From positions 62,001-126,000 of the forward strand of contig NZ_QSFA01000001.1 in the NCBI RefSeq assembly GCF_003467125.1: 64,000 bases of DNA, written 5' to 3'. This document shows positions 8,870 to 17,659 of the stretch, one piece after another. The translations under genes were made by a program, and so were the position numbers. Position 1 is the stretch's first letter, and every line of letters begins with the position of its first letter. The DNA is from Megasphaera sp. AM44-1BH. GTDB taxonomy: Bacteria > Bacillota > Negativicutes > Veillonellales > Megasphaeraceae. Below the pieces are notes generated by a model. The model worked only from the letters and a program-made list of their open reading frames with translations, had not been told where the DNA came from and did not search any database.

Positions 8870-9265
8870 ATGAGTCTGATCAAAGGAATCCATCATGCAG
8901 CATTAAAATGTGCTGATTTAAAAAAATTCGAAGAAACGGTCCACTTTTACCGGGATGTACTCGGACTGCCAGTTCTGCGCCGCTGGGGAAATGGAGAAAA
9001 AGAAGGCATCATGTTCGATACCGGTAACGGGCTCATCGAAATCTTCGCCAGTGGAAGTGCCGGCCGTACTACGGGTTCGGTCAATCACTTCGCTCTGGCA
9101 ACGGATGATACCGATGCCTGCATCGCAGCCGTACGCAAGGCAGGCTATACCATTGCCGTAGAACCCAAAGACATCACCATTGCGTCCCAGCCGCCACTTC
9201 CGGCCCGCATCGCTTTTGCTGTCGGTCCCTGCGGTGAAGAAATCGAATTTTTCCAGGAAAAATAG
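8870..9265 (+). CDS. VOC (glyoxalase/bleomycin-resistance fold) family protein
   Basis: A 131-residue single-chain VOC protein made of two beta-alpha-beta-beta-beta modules. Likely metal ligands are His near the start (HHAALK), a mid-chain Glu (LIEIFA), His in SVNHFALA and Glu near the end (EEIEFF). This is the glyoxalase-I/epimerase-type pattern. It could be lactoylglutathione lyase-like, but the fold alone does not decide. AGGAGG lies upstream of the ATG. The gene stands alone between terminator-bounded neighbours. Confidence 0.88.
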   Translation: MSLIKGIHHAALKCADLKKFEETVHFYRDVLGLPVLRRWGNGEKEGIMFDTGNGLIEIFASGSAGRTTGSVNHFALATDDTDACIAAVRKAGYTIAVEPKDITIASQPPLPARIAFAVGPCGEEIEFFQEK

Positions 9266-9291
9266 TCTTTGATCTATCCGTACGTACATGC

Positions 9292-9326
9292 AAAACGGGC
9301 CTGCTAACAATCAGCAGGCCCGTCTT
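9292..9326. terminator. Bidirectional intrinsic terminator
   Basis: A perfect 11-bp stem (ACGGGCCTGCT 9295-9305 / AGCAGGCCCGT 9313-9323, 7-nt loop) lies between the convergent VOC and amino-acid permease genes. The A-run is on the left, so it works best for the minus-strand permease. Confidence 0.8.
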
Positions 9327-9367
9327 GCATATTTTATTTCATGTCATCTATAAGAAACTATCTCCAA

Positions 9368-10852
9368 TCAATGATGATGAGACATAGTCGATACGCCTTT
9401 ACCAACAGCTTCTTCTTTACCAGGAACTGCAGTTACGGCACCTTCACCGCGTTTCATCTGGCGCATACGGGAAAGGAGACTATGGCGATATCCGTATCCA
9501 AAATAGATGCCCAGGCCGATGACCAGCCAGACGACGAAACGGAGTTGTGTTACAGCCGGCAACATAATGACCAGGATGCCGCAGAAAATAATGGACAGAG
9601 CCGGAATCACCGGAACGAAGGGGCATTTGAAGGGACGTTCTTTTTCAGGAGCTTTTTTCCGCAGGATAATGACTGATGCCGATACGATAATGAAAGCCGC
9701 CAGTGTCCCGATATTGACCATTTCGGCTACGATGCCAATAGGCACGAATCCGGCAAGGATAGAAGAAATAACGGCAACCAGAAGAGAGCTGCGTACAGGA
9801 GTCTTCGTTTTGGCATTGATATGGCCAAAGAATTTCGGCAGCAGACCGTCACGGGACATGACAAAGAGGATACGGCTCTGGCCGAGGCACATGACGAGAA
9901 GAACGGACGTAAGGCCGCAGATAGCGCCGACCGATACAGCAGCAGCTCCCCAATGATAGCCGACACTCTGGAGCGCAAAGGCAACCGGAGCAGCCGTCGT
10001 CTTGAACTGCAGATAGGGAACCATGCCTGTCAGGATTGCCGATACGGCAATATAGAGAATGGTGCAGATAATAAGTGAAAGAATGATGCCACGGGGCAGA
10101 TCTTTCTGCGGATTTTTAACTTCTTCAGCAGCCGTGGATACGGCATCAAATCCGATGTAGGCAAAGAAGATGATGGAAGCACCGGTAAATACGCCGGCCC
10201 AGCCATAGGGCATAAACGGAGTCCAGTTGGACGCTTCTACGTGGCTGACACCGAGGGCAATGAAGAGAGCTACAACTGCTAATTTTATGATAACGATGAC
10301 ATTATTGACAAAAGAGCTCTGTGTAATCCCCTTCATATTGATGAGGGAAATAATCCAGATGATGGCCATGGCCGGTATATTGACCAGCCCGCCTTCTTCC
10401 GGAGCCGTGACCAGTGCCTGCGGCAGTACGATTCCCAGATTACTCATGATATTGGAGAAATATCCGGACCAGCCGATGGAAACGGCACTGAGTGCCAGTG
10501 TATATTCCAGAATCAGGTCCCAGCCGATAATCCATGCCCAGAATTCACCAAGGGCAACGTAACCGTAGGTATATGCGCTGCCTGCGACAGGAACCATGGC
10601 GGCAAATTCGGAATAGCAGAGTGCTGCACAGCCACAGGCCAGGGCAGCGATGATAAAAGAAATAATAAGAGCCGGACCCGAATAATTTGCCGCGGCAATA
10701 CCTGTCAGTACAAAAATCCCCGTACCAATGATGCATCCGATGCCCAGCATGGTCAGACCAAACGTCCCCAGGACCCGGTTCATCCCCCCGTCCTGCTTCG
10801 TCTCTGAAATAAATTCACTGATACTCTTTGTTCGAAACATATTCTTTCCCAT
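9368..10852 (-). CDS. APC superfamily amino acid permease (CAT/YfnA type)
   Basis: A 494-residue transporter with about 12-13 membrane segments. TM1 carries the broken-helix motif GIGCIIGTGIFVLTG, and TM3 begins with the SEFAAMVPVAGSAYTYGY signature of the cationic-amino-acid-transporter group (YfnA-like). The C-terminus ends in a His/Met-rich tail. The frame stays open 111 nt further upstream, but those codons run through a terminator-like hairpin. The ATG at 10852 has a GGGAGGGG site a few nt upstream, so this start is preferred. It is a single-gene unit; a consensus-like promoter and a leader hairpin lie directly upstream. The substrate is not determinable. Confidence 0.93.
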   Translation of the reverse strand: MGKNMFRTKSISEFISETKQDGGMNRVLGTFGLTMLGIGCIIGTGIFVLTGIAAANYSGPALIISFIIAALACGCAALCYSEFAAMVPVAGSAYTYGYVALGEFWAWIIGWDLILEYTLALSAVSIGWSGYFSNIMSNLGIVLPQALVTAPEEGGLVNIPAMAIIWIISLINMKGITQSSFVNNVIVIIKLAVVALFIALGVSHVEASNWTPFMPYGWAGVFTGASIIFFAYIGFDAVSTAAEEVKNPQKDLPRGIILSLIICTILYIAVSAILTGMVPYLQFKTTAAPVAFALQSVGYHWGAAAVSVGAICGLTSVLLVMCLGQSRILFVMSRDGLLPKFFGHINAKTKTPVRSSLLVAVISSILAGFVPIGIVAEMVNIGTLAAFIIVSASVIILRKKAPEKERPFKCPFVPVIPALSIIFCGILVIMLPAVTQLRFVVWLVIGLGIYFGYGYRHSLLSRMRQMKRGEGAVTAVPGKEEAVGKGVSTMSHHH

Positions 10853-10881
10853 ATGTACCCCTCCCACATTTTTTAATGCAA

Positions 10882-10949
10882 AAAGACCGCAATGGCGCAA
10901 AGACAAAAGCACTAATCCGTACTTTTGTATCCGCGCCATTGCGGTCTTT
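10882..10949 (-). terminator. Leader hairpin / possible attenuator of the amino acid permease
   Basis: A perfect 17-bp stem (10882-10898 with 10933-10949) encloses a second 7-bp stem (10903-10909 with 10922-10928). On the minus strand it is followed by TTTTT and then the permease ribosome-binding site. It starts within about 6 nt of the predicted transcription start, so it forms the 5' end of the permease mRNA. It looks like an intrinsic terminator inside the leader. It could alternatively act as the terminator of the upstream MFS gene, but a promoter lies between them. Confidence 0.75.
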
Positions 10950-10961
10950 ATTGATAGGTAC

Positions 10962-10989
10962 ATTATACGCTTATTTTTAATATTGTAAA
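10962..10989 (-). promoter_or_regulatory. Sigma-70-type promoter of the amino acid permease
   Basis: On the minus strand TTTACA (10984-10989), a 16-bp spacer and TATAAT (10962-10967) predict a start near 10955, immediately before the leader hairpin. The region 10990-11125 is otherwise AT-rich with no gene seen. Confidence 0.7.
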
Positions 10990-11125
10990 GAGATGTTTAA
11001 AAATAATTTAACTGAAATAATGTATATATTTTTAATGAATAATGTTTTTGCTATGTAATCTTAATTTTTATTACGCAACGTTCATGTAGGCATCTACAGA
11101 TCAATAACCGGGATAATCGTTTCTG

Positions 11126-12301
11126 TCAGGCAGTTTCATGAATTTCCGGTTCCGGCAGTACAAACGAGCAGGCTGCGGCCCCTATCGTGCAGGCCGTAAT
11201 GACTTCCATCGCCGCCAGCAGGCCATACATATCGGCAACCCATCCAAGGACGGGAACGAGCATGCCCCCAATGCTGAAAGCCAGCCCCATGGTGACTCCC
11301 GATGCAAATCCGATACTGCGGGCCAGGTAGCGCTGTCCCAGGACGACATAAGCCGAATAGGCACCGCTCACACAGAAACTGAGCGGCAGCAGCAAGGCAT
11401 AGACCATCCAGATTTGCGTCGAAATAGTGATAAATATCATGAGCGGTACAAAAAGGATACAACACAACCGGAGCGTCCATACACAACCGTACCGGTCAGC
11501 CAGACTGCCTCCCCAGAGCGTCATGACGATACCCGAAAAGGACAGGACTGACAGGACCAGGCTCCCGGCTGCTTCCGATGCACCCAGAATATGAATGCAG
11601 AAAAGGGGCAAAAAGCTAAAGAGCGATGAGACAGCAATGGCCCGGAATATGATGACGATTGTGAGCTTGGAAAACTGACGCCAGTCATTTTTCCCTGCTA
11701 TGGCACCATCCCGGACGGTTTCCCGGGGCTGTGTGGCAGGAGACACGTCCTGTACGGCCCTGCGGAGAGAGGGAAGAGCCCGTATGAGGAGCAGGGACAT
11801 CATGACGGCAATAACAGCAAATACAACCATACCGGGCATACCAAAGGAAGTAACGGCTCCGACGACCAGAAGCGGGCCTATGCCAAATCCCCCATTGCCG
11901 CCGACGGAAAAAATCCCCATCGCCTTTCCTTCATTTCTTCCGGAAACAGCATGAACCAGACGGGCCGCTTCTGGATGAAACATGGATCCTCCGACGCCCA
12001 TGAGTGTAACAACTGTAAAAATAGCCCAGTAATCTGAAACAAATCCCGTCAATGCAAAACAGGCTCCTGATAAAAAGACTCCGGCTACTAAAAACCACGA
12101 CTGGGACAGCTTATCAGCCAGATAGCCGAATATGGGCTGAATGACCGATGACAAAAAGGAAGAGGCAAACATGAGGCCGCCAACGGCAGCATAATCGAGA
12201 TCATAATACAGGACGAGAAAAGGCAGCAGAGCCGGCAAGGCTCCCCCACTTAAATCCGTACAGAGGTGCCCCGCCGAAAGCAGGTATAAATATCGTTTCA
12301 T
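11126..12301 (-). CDS. MFS transporter, fosmidomycin-resistance (Fsr)-like
   Basis: A 391-residue, 12-TM major-facilitator protein. The segment GVGGSMFHPEAARLV followed by GKAMGIFSVGGNGGFGIGPLL is characteristic of the Fsr/drug-exporter group, which pumps out small toxic compounds. The ATG at 12301 has GAGGAGG 6 nt upstream; a longer TTG-initiated form (12316) would overlap that site. The stop codon of the EVE-McrB gene lies 12 bp upstream, so the ribosome-binding site sits at the end of the upstream gene and translation is probably coupled. Substrate unknown. Confidence 0.9.
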   Translation of the reverse strand: MKRYLYLLSAGHLCTDLSGGALPALLPFLVLYYDLDYAAVGGLMFASSFLSSVIQPIFGYLADKLSQSWFLVAGVFLSGACFALTGFVSDYWAIFTVVTLMGVGGSMFHPEAARLVHAVSGRNEGKAMGIFSVGGNGGFGIGPLLVVGAVTSFGMPGMVVFAVIAVMMSLLLIRALPSLRRAVQDVSPATQPRETVRDGAIAGKNDWRQFSKLTIVIIFRAIAVSSLFSFLPLFCIHILGASEAAGSLVLSVLSFSGIVMTLWGGSLADRYGCVWTLRLCCILFVPLMIFITISTQIWMVYALLLPLSFCVSGAYSAYVVLGQRYLARSIGFASGVTMGLAFSIGGMLVPVLGWVADMYGLLAAMEVITACTIGAAACSFVLPEPEIHETA

Positions 12302-12312
12302 AATGCGCCTCC

Positions 12313-14706
12313 TCAATCATAAAATACACTGCGCAGGACATGTCCCCAATGCCGTACTTTATCGGGGTTATCCGGCCAGTATTCTGAAAGAAGTGGCATG
12401 ATTTCATAATCGACGATTTCCATGAGCCATTCTTCTGTATATTCTGTCTGACCACAAAAATATCCATGGCCGATGCAAAAGCCCCGGCCCAGTCCGGGAT
12501 CTTCGGCAATTTCCGCGTTGAGTTTTTTTATGCAGGTAATCAGTGCCGTAAAGGTATCACTGTCGAGCCGTTTCATATACGATTGGAACCCATCGGAATC
12601 AAATTCGGGAATCAGCTCAAAAAAGCCAAACCGGCGGCGCAGGATATAATCGCGGATAGATACATTGTCCGCCATGTTCATCATACCTATGATATAGATA
12701 TTCTTCGGAACTGAAAAAGGCATACCATTGCAGGAAAGAGTCACCGCCGTCCCCCGGTATGGTTTTTCAATGAGCATCAGCAATTCGCCAAAGATTTTAC
12801 TGATATTTCCCCGGTTGATGTCATCGATGATGAAAAAGAAAGGCTTATTGGGCATATTGGCAGCCCGCTGGCAAAACCGGTAAAAAACGCCGTACCGGAA
12901 GACGTACCCTGTATCCTGAGGCTTATAGCCTGCGACAAAATCATCGTACCCAAAGCTTTCATGAAAATGGACAAATTCAATGCGGCTGTCATCCCGTTCT
13001 TTCATCATTGCATAGGCAATGCGCCGCGCCGTATAGGTCTTGCCAACGCCTGGAGCCCCCTGAAGAATGATATTCTGTTTATGCTTCAGGAGTGAAATGA
13101 GTGTAGCAAAATGGCCGCGGCTCATATAGACTTCCCGGATAAAATCATCACTGGTATAGGGCTTGACCACCCGCTGATGATCAACGGGGTTTTCGTCACG
13201 GATCAGGTCCATGATACAGGTGTATTCACTATGAGTCAGTTTGAATAAATTACCCTGGGGATTTTCAAAATACTCCATCTGCCGCAGTTCCGGCACAGTC
13301 TGTAATGCATTGTAGCCAATGGGATGCACCAGACCTTCTACTTTTTCCAGATAAATATTTTCACCGTCACTTTCTTTGACGATTTTACCAATGGCAACAA
13401 TCTGGCGGACCGGCAGGGACTCATAGCAAATAAGGAAATCCCCGCTTTTCACTTCCAGGAAATTTTCAAAAATACGTCGTTTATTGCCGTTTTCATTATA
13501 CAGAGAAAAGCTGCGGGGTTCTCCCACTCCCATAGAAGAAAAACTCCACAACACGGGATTGACGCTGAACCACCAGGCAGCATGCCTGCCTTTGGGAAGT
13601 GATACATTGGCATATAGGTTTACCCGTGATAAATCGACCTGTCGCAGTGCTTCTGCCAGCTCATCCCGCAATTTCCATATGTACCCGCCTTCGGCATCTT
13701 TTTCATCTATTTTACCCACATATAAAATCGGCCACCATTTGGCACGTTCATCCTCTGTATTCAGGACATTGCAATCCGTTTTTTTCGCTACTCTTTTTGC
13801 CAGCGATACAGAACAGAAATCATAGAAATTTTTAGGTTCTCCATATTTATTTGCCAGCTGCCGGCACGTCGCCATTCCTCCAAAGTCGAGGAACCGGCGC
13901 ATCACTTCCAGACTGCTTTCCGTAAACACCGAATCATCCTGAAGCAAAGCGATCCAGTCCTGCACAGATAATTCCGGACTGTAACCGATAGGGAGCCAGT
14001 CCGGGTCGCCACTGCCTATTCCTTTTTTCGAATAAATACGGCTGATATACATGCAAAGGTCCACTGTCAGCGTATGACAGGACGTATCAGCCCAGCAGTT
14101 ATCCCGGCGCTGTGCCCGGTATACCGTCTGCAGTTCTCTGTCCTTTTTAATGACATCACAGATTTCATCGAACAGTTCATACGCCCCGATGAGATTCCCT
14201 GCGTGGGCGCCACGGTGAGGCATGAAGGAACTATGGAGTTCTTTTGCTACGACACGACAGTCAGAATAGTTGTACAGATAATAGCGGTCCGGATAGCGGA
14301 GCCACAAATAAATACTGATAGCATTCAGTTTCTGATAGTGCTGTTTCCATATGCCTTCGCCATATTCCCGCCGTATATGTTCAGCATCTTCACGGAATCG
14401 TTCTACACGGGCAGCCAGATTTTTCTTTTCATCGAACAGATTGGCAAACATGGCCTTGGTCGCATCCCGGTTAACAGCGGCAAACCCACGCATGACCCCG
14501 CGGGGATAATAATTGACAGAGGTGAGCAAATCTTTCGTCCGGGCCGTAGCCGCTGTAAACATTTCTTCAAAATCCCGGGCTGCGAAGTCCCATGCCGTCT
14601 GAAAACAGCGCACGGCTTCCCACTTATACTTTTCCAAAGGCCAGCGCTGGGGGAAATCTCTTTTATACTCGGCCAGAATGTCCTGCAACTTTTCTATATC
14701 GATCAT
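12313..14706 (-). CDS. EVE-domain McrB-like AAA+ NTPase without McrC
   Basis: A 797-residue protein. Residues 1-370 are an unrecognised helical region. About 376-460 look like an EVE domain (AAWWFSVNP, KSGDFLICYES, VAIGKIVKES), a fold that reads modified bases. Residues 530-797 are a McrB-type AAA+ motor: Walker A GAPGVGKT (550-557), Walker B FFFIIDDINRGN (628-629 Asp-Asp), and MMNMADNVSIRDYILRRRF. McrB proteins normally have Asp-Glu in Walker B and a McrC nuclease encoded next door. Here the Glu is Asp and the next gene is an MFS exporter. A modification-dependent defence role is inferred, not shown. The ATG at 14706 has AAGGA upstream. Confidence 0.88.
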   Translation of the reverse strand: MIDIEKLQDILAEYKRDFPQRWPLEKYKWEAVRCFQTAWDFAARDFEEMFTAATARTKDLLTSVNYYPRGVMRGFAAVNRDATKAMFANLFDEKKNLAARVERFREDAEHIRREYGEGIWKQHYQKLNAISIYLWLRYPDRYYLYNYSDCRVVAKELHSSFMPHRGAHAGNLIGAYELFDEICDVIKKDRELQTVYRAQRRDNCWADTSCHTLTVDLCMYISRIYSKKGIGSGDPDWLPIGYSPELSVQDWIALLQDDSVFTESSLEVMRRFLDFGGMATCRQLANKYGEPKNFYDFCSVSLAKRVAKKTDCNVLNTEDERAKWWPILYVGKIDEKDAEGGYIWKLRDELAEALRQVDLSRVNLYANVSLPKGRHAAWWFSVNPVLWSFSSMGVGEPRSFSLYNENGNKRRIFENFLEVKSGDFLICYESLPVRQIVAIGKIVKESDGENIYLEKVEGLVHPIGYNALQTVPELRQMEYFENPQGNLFKLTHSEYTCIMDLIRDENPVDHQRVVKPYTSDDFIREVYMSRGHFATLISLLKHKQNIILQGAPGVGKTYTARRIAYAMMKERDDSRIEFVHFHESFGYDDFVAGYKPQDTGYVFRYGVFYRFCQRAANMPNKPFFFIIDDINRGNISKIFGELLMLIEKPYRGTAVTLSCNGMPFSVPKNIYIIGMMNMADNVSIRDYILRRRFGFFELIPEFDSDGFQSYMKRLDSDTFTALITCIKKLNAEIAEDPGLGRGFCIGHGYFCGQTEYTEEWLMEIVDYEIMPLLSEYWPDNPDKVRHWGHVLRSVFYD

Positions 14707-14779
14707 GGCGGTTTCCTTCTTTCTGTTTCGCCCGGGCGGGCATGGATACATGTTAGTTGTATTGTACCATGTTTGCCAG

Positions 14780-14815
14780 AGAAAATAAAAGAAACCGCCC
14801 ATAAGACGGTTTCTT
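14780..14815 (-). terminator. Intrinsic terminator of the glycosyltransferase pair
   Basis: A 9-bp stem (AAGAAACCG / CGGTTTCTT, 9-nt loop) is followed on the minus strand by TTTATTTTC, just after the stop of the family-2 glycosyltransferase. Confidence 0.8.
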
Positions 14816-14819
14816 CTCC

Positions 14820-15764
14820 CTATCGTTTCTCTTGTTTTTTTACGCCCGTTTCATCGGCTATATACGGCGGACGGCCTTTGCTTTCATTATAAATACGGCC
14901 AATATATTCTCCCATAATTCCCATGAACATGAGCTGCACGCCGCCGATAAACAGAATCACCGAAATAAGAGATGGATATCCGGCGACGTCACCGCCACAC
15001 AGGAGCGTGCGTACCACGATGAAACACATGTACAGGGCAGCCAGAAAGGCCAGCAGGCATCCTGCAAAGGAAGCCATCCGCAGTGGTGCCGTCGTAAAGC
15101 TGGTAATTCCATCTACAGCAAGATTGAACAGCTGCCAGTAGTTCCATTTCGTTTTGCCAGCGGCCCGCGGCGGCCGGTCAAACAGGATTTCTTTCTTTTC
15201 AAAGCCAATCCAGCTGAAAAGCCCTTTGGTATAGCGCTGACATTCCCTCATACTGCACAAGGCCTGGACACAACGCCGGTCCAGAAGGCGGAAATCACCG
15301 ACATCCTGCTGTACCGGCACAGAGGTCAGTTTTTTCAGTAGTTTATAATACACATGACTCGACCATTTTTTAAAAAACGTTTCTCCCTCGCGGCTGTGAC
15401 GCCGTGCCGAAACATCACGGTAGCCTTTTTCCCACCAGGTAATCATGTCCGGCAGAAGTTCCGGCGGATCTTGCAGATCGGCGTCCATAATGACCAGAGC
15501 ATCGCCGTCAGCATAGTCCATCCCGGCCAGCATGGCCGCTTCTTTTCCAAAATTACGGGAAAGAGAAATATAAGAAACGCGGTCATCGTTTCCGTAAAGT
15601 TCGCGGATGATAGACAAGGTATCATCACGGCTTCCATCATTGACAAAGATAAAGGTGAATTGATAATTCTTTATCTGTTCCAGAACCGCGCAGGTCCGTT
15701 CATAAAACTGGCGGAGCACCGCTTCTTCATTATAGCAGGGTACGAGAATATCTATACGTTTCAT
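14820..15764 (-). CDS. Family 2 glycosyltransferase, ArnC/GtrB-like (polyprenyl-phosphate sugar transferase)
   Basis: A 314-residue protein. The GT-A domain (about 1-230) has VPCYNEE, VNDGSRDDT, MDADLQDPPE (the metal-binding DXD region) and the QRYTKGLFSWIGF acceptor loop. Two C-terminal membrane segments follow (about 235-260 and 270-295). This is the layout of ArnC, GtrB and DPM1-like enzymes, which put a sugar on undecaprenyl phosphate. Its ATG overlaps the stop of the ArnT-like gene by 4 bp (ATGA), so the two are coupled: this enzyme would make the lipid-linked donor and the neighbour would use it. The sugar is unknown. Confidence 0.92.
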   Translation of the reverse strand: MKRIDILVPCYNEEAVLRQFYERTCAVLEQIKNYQFTFIFVNDGSRDDTLSIIRELYGNDDRVSYISLSRNFGKEAAMLAGMDYADGDALVIMDADLQDPPELLPDMITWWEKGYRDVSARRHSREGETFFKKWSSHVYYKLLKKLTSVPVQQDVGDFRLLDRRCVQALCSMRECQRYTKGLFSWIGFEKKEILFDRPPRAAGKTKWNYWQLFNLAVDGITSFTTAPLRMASFAGCLLAFLAALYMCFIVVRTLLCGGDVAGYPSLISVILFIGGVQLMFMGIMGEYIGRIYNESKGRPPYIADETGVKKQEKR

Positions 15765-17437
15765 GGCGATACGCCTTCTTTCAATGGCCGGTTGATCAGT
15801 ACGGTATAATCTTCTTCTTCGATACGCTGGTAAATACTGCCATCAATAACTCTCAGCGCTTCCTCGAGATATTTCGGCTGCACTACGACAATAACAGGCT
15901 GGTCGCTGTGCCAGATATCATACAGATCCTGACTGCCATAATACATGCCGGTCCGTTCCGTATGGTGAATGCCAAACTCCAGTTCACCCATAAAATTAGC
16001 AGCCGCCACAGGCCGGTCCAGATAATATACCAGACCGGGAATGAAGGAACCGTACATAATAATCGGTGTATCTTCCGACGGATGGAGAGCCTTGATATCC
16101 TGGCTGACCTGATAGGCCGACTGATGATCATGGATCTGCCCCTGTACCTGATGGGCGCCAAGACCAAATCCATAGGCCATACAGCTGAGAATCAGGAAAA
16201 CAGCAAGGAAACTGCGGCGCTTTTTATAAGACCAGCAGGCCACAACCGTACCGGCAAGGAGAGACGCGATGAGCAGGCCGCCATTTTTCAAAAAATCCGG
16301 TATGGTCAGGAAATCCGTATGCATGAGATAGGCAATTCCTGCAACCGTGAACAACAGGCAGAGCACCGAGTTGACAAAAAAGCTGTGACAGAGCCAGCTT
16401 TTTTCCCTCCGGCACCGTTCCAGTGATGCTGCCAGGAGGACAGACAAGGGCAGCCAGCAGGGAAGGATATAAGTCGGCAGTTTGGAATCGGAAATACTAT
16501 AAAAGACATAAATCAGTCCGGCCCAGAGTCCGAGGAATAGTATATCCTGCCGGTGCCGTACTGTCCCGGGACGCCGCAGGATGCCTTTTTTGCTGAAAAA
16601 TGTCAACAAAAACCCCGTCCAGGGCATTGTCCCTGCCAGCAGGACCGGTACGAAATAATACCAGGGATGAAACCGTTCATGCATTTTCGTGGCAAAGCGG
16701 AGAAAATGTTCCCGGATAAAGAAAAAATAGAAAAAGTCAGGGTTCTTCTGGCATACCATATAATACCAGGGCACGGCGATGACCAGGAACAGCATGATTC
16801 CCGGCAGATAAAATAATTTCAGGAACAGGCGGGGCCGTTTCGTGCAAAGGGCATACCAGAATATAATCCCGCAGGGGAATACAATGGCAATCAGCCCTTT
16901 GGTCAGCATGCCGAATCCCATGAATGCATAAAATAACAGCAGATATTTCTTGTTTTCTGTTCTCTCGAATACATAAAACGTGACCAGGCAGGCGTCAATA
17001 AAAAAGGTCAGTGCCATATCGAGGATACCAATAGAAGCGACGATGAGCTGCAATGCCGACGTCGCCAGAATGACAGCTGCCATGATGCCCGTACGGCGGT
17101 TGTACATGACTCTGGCAAGCCAGAATGCCAACAGGACATTTCCCAGCCCCGACAGGGCCGGCAGGATACGTCCCGTAAACTCACGGAATCCAAAAATCTC
17201 CATAGATAAAGCCGTTATCCAGTACTGGAATATTGGCTTCTCAAAATAGGGCATATAGTCGAAATGAGGCGTAATGTAATCCCCGGAAAGAGCCATTTCC
17301 ATGGCTACCCGGTGATACCGTCCTTCATCTAATTCAATCAGATGATAGGAACCGATATGAGCCAGGTACAAGAAAGCCGCTGCAAACAATAAAACAAAAA
17401 AAATCAGACGCTGATGGCGCCGTATGGCACAATTCAT
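15761..17437 (-). CDS. ArnT-like lipid-linked sugar glycosyltransferase (GT83/PMT type)
   Basis: A 558-residue polytopic membrane protein with about 12 TM segments. The first periplasmic loop carries LIELDEGRYHRVAMEM and DYMPYFEKPIFQYW, the Asp/Glu pair and KPP-like motif of ArnT/PMT enzymes that transfer a sugar from polyprenyl phosphate. In Gram-negatives ArnT decorates lipid A; here a lipid A, core or protein target is all that can be inferred. The ATG at 17437 has GGAGG 8 nt upstream; an in-frame ATG two codons earlier is too close to that site. It is upstream of and overlaps the ArnC-like gene. Confidence 0.9.
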   Translation of the reverse strand: MNCAIRRHQRLIFFVLLFAAAFLYLAHIGSYHLIELDEGRYHRVAMEMALSGDYITPHFDYMPYFEKPIFQYWITALSMEIFGFREFTGRILPALSGLGNVLLAFWLARVMYNRRTGIMAAVILATSALQLIVASIGILDMALTFFIDACLVTFYVFERTENKKYLLLFYAFMGFGMLTKGLIAIVFPCGIIFWYALCTKRPRLFLKLFYLPGIMLFLVIAVPWYYMVCQKNPDFFYFFFIREHFLRFATKMHERFHPWYYFVPVLLAGTMPWTGFLLTFFSKKGILRRPGTVRHRQDILFLGLWAGLIYVFYSISDSKLPTYILPCWLPLSVLLAASLERCRREKSWLCHSFFVNSVLCLLFTVAGIAYLMHTDFLTIPDFLKNGGLLIASLLAGTVVACWSYKKRRSFLAVFLILSCMAYGFGLGAHQVQGQIHDHQSAYQVSQDIKALHPSEDTPIIMYGSFIPGLVYYLDRPVAAANFMGELEFGIHHTERTGMYYGSQDLYDIWHSDQPVIVVVQPKYLEEALRVIDGSIYQRIEEEDYTVLINRPLKEGVSP

Positions 17438-17598
17438 ATACATTTCCTCCCACTGTATCCTATTATAGTGACAGTATACAGCTTCTATCTAAACAAAACC
17501 TAAACAGTCCTGTAATATTTTTTATATCCCTGATTCCAAAAAAAAGCAGCTGGAACGGAACCCCTTTCCAGGCTGGTTCCGCCTGACAGCCGGCAGAG

Positions 17599-17638
17599 AA
17601 AAACCCTCTATCCAGTATACATGGAATAGAGGGTTTTT
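17599..17638 (-). terminator. Intrinsic terminator of the first ACS-family MFS gene
   Basis: A perfect 13-bp stem (AAAAACCCTCTAT / ATAGAGGGTTTTT, 14-nt loop) with a T-run on the minus strand lies 22 bp after the stop of the 17660-18961 gene. Confidence 0.88.
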
Positions 17639-17659
17639 ACTAGTGCTAAGTATGGATAA

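Noticed and set aside
10853..10963. N-terminal extension of the amino-acid permease
   Set aside because: The extra codons run through the perfect hairpin and lack a ribosome-binding site; GGGAGGGG sits directly before the ATG at 10852.
10870..10990. T-box or known riboswitch before the permease
   Set aside because: No T-box sequence, specifier loop or recognised riboswitch core was found; only a promoter and a hairpin are supported.
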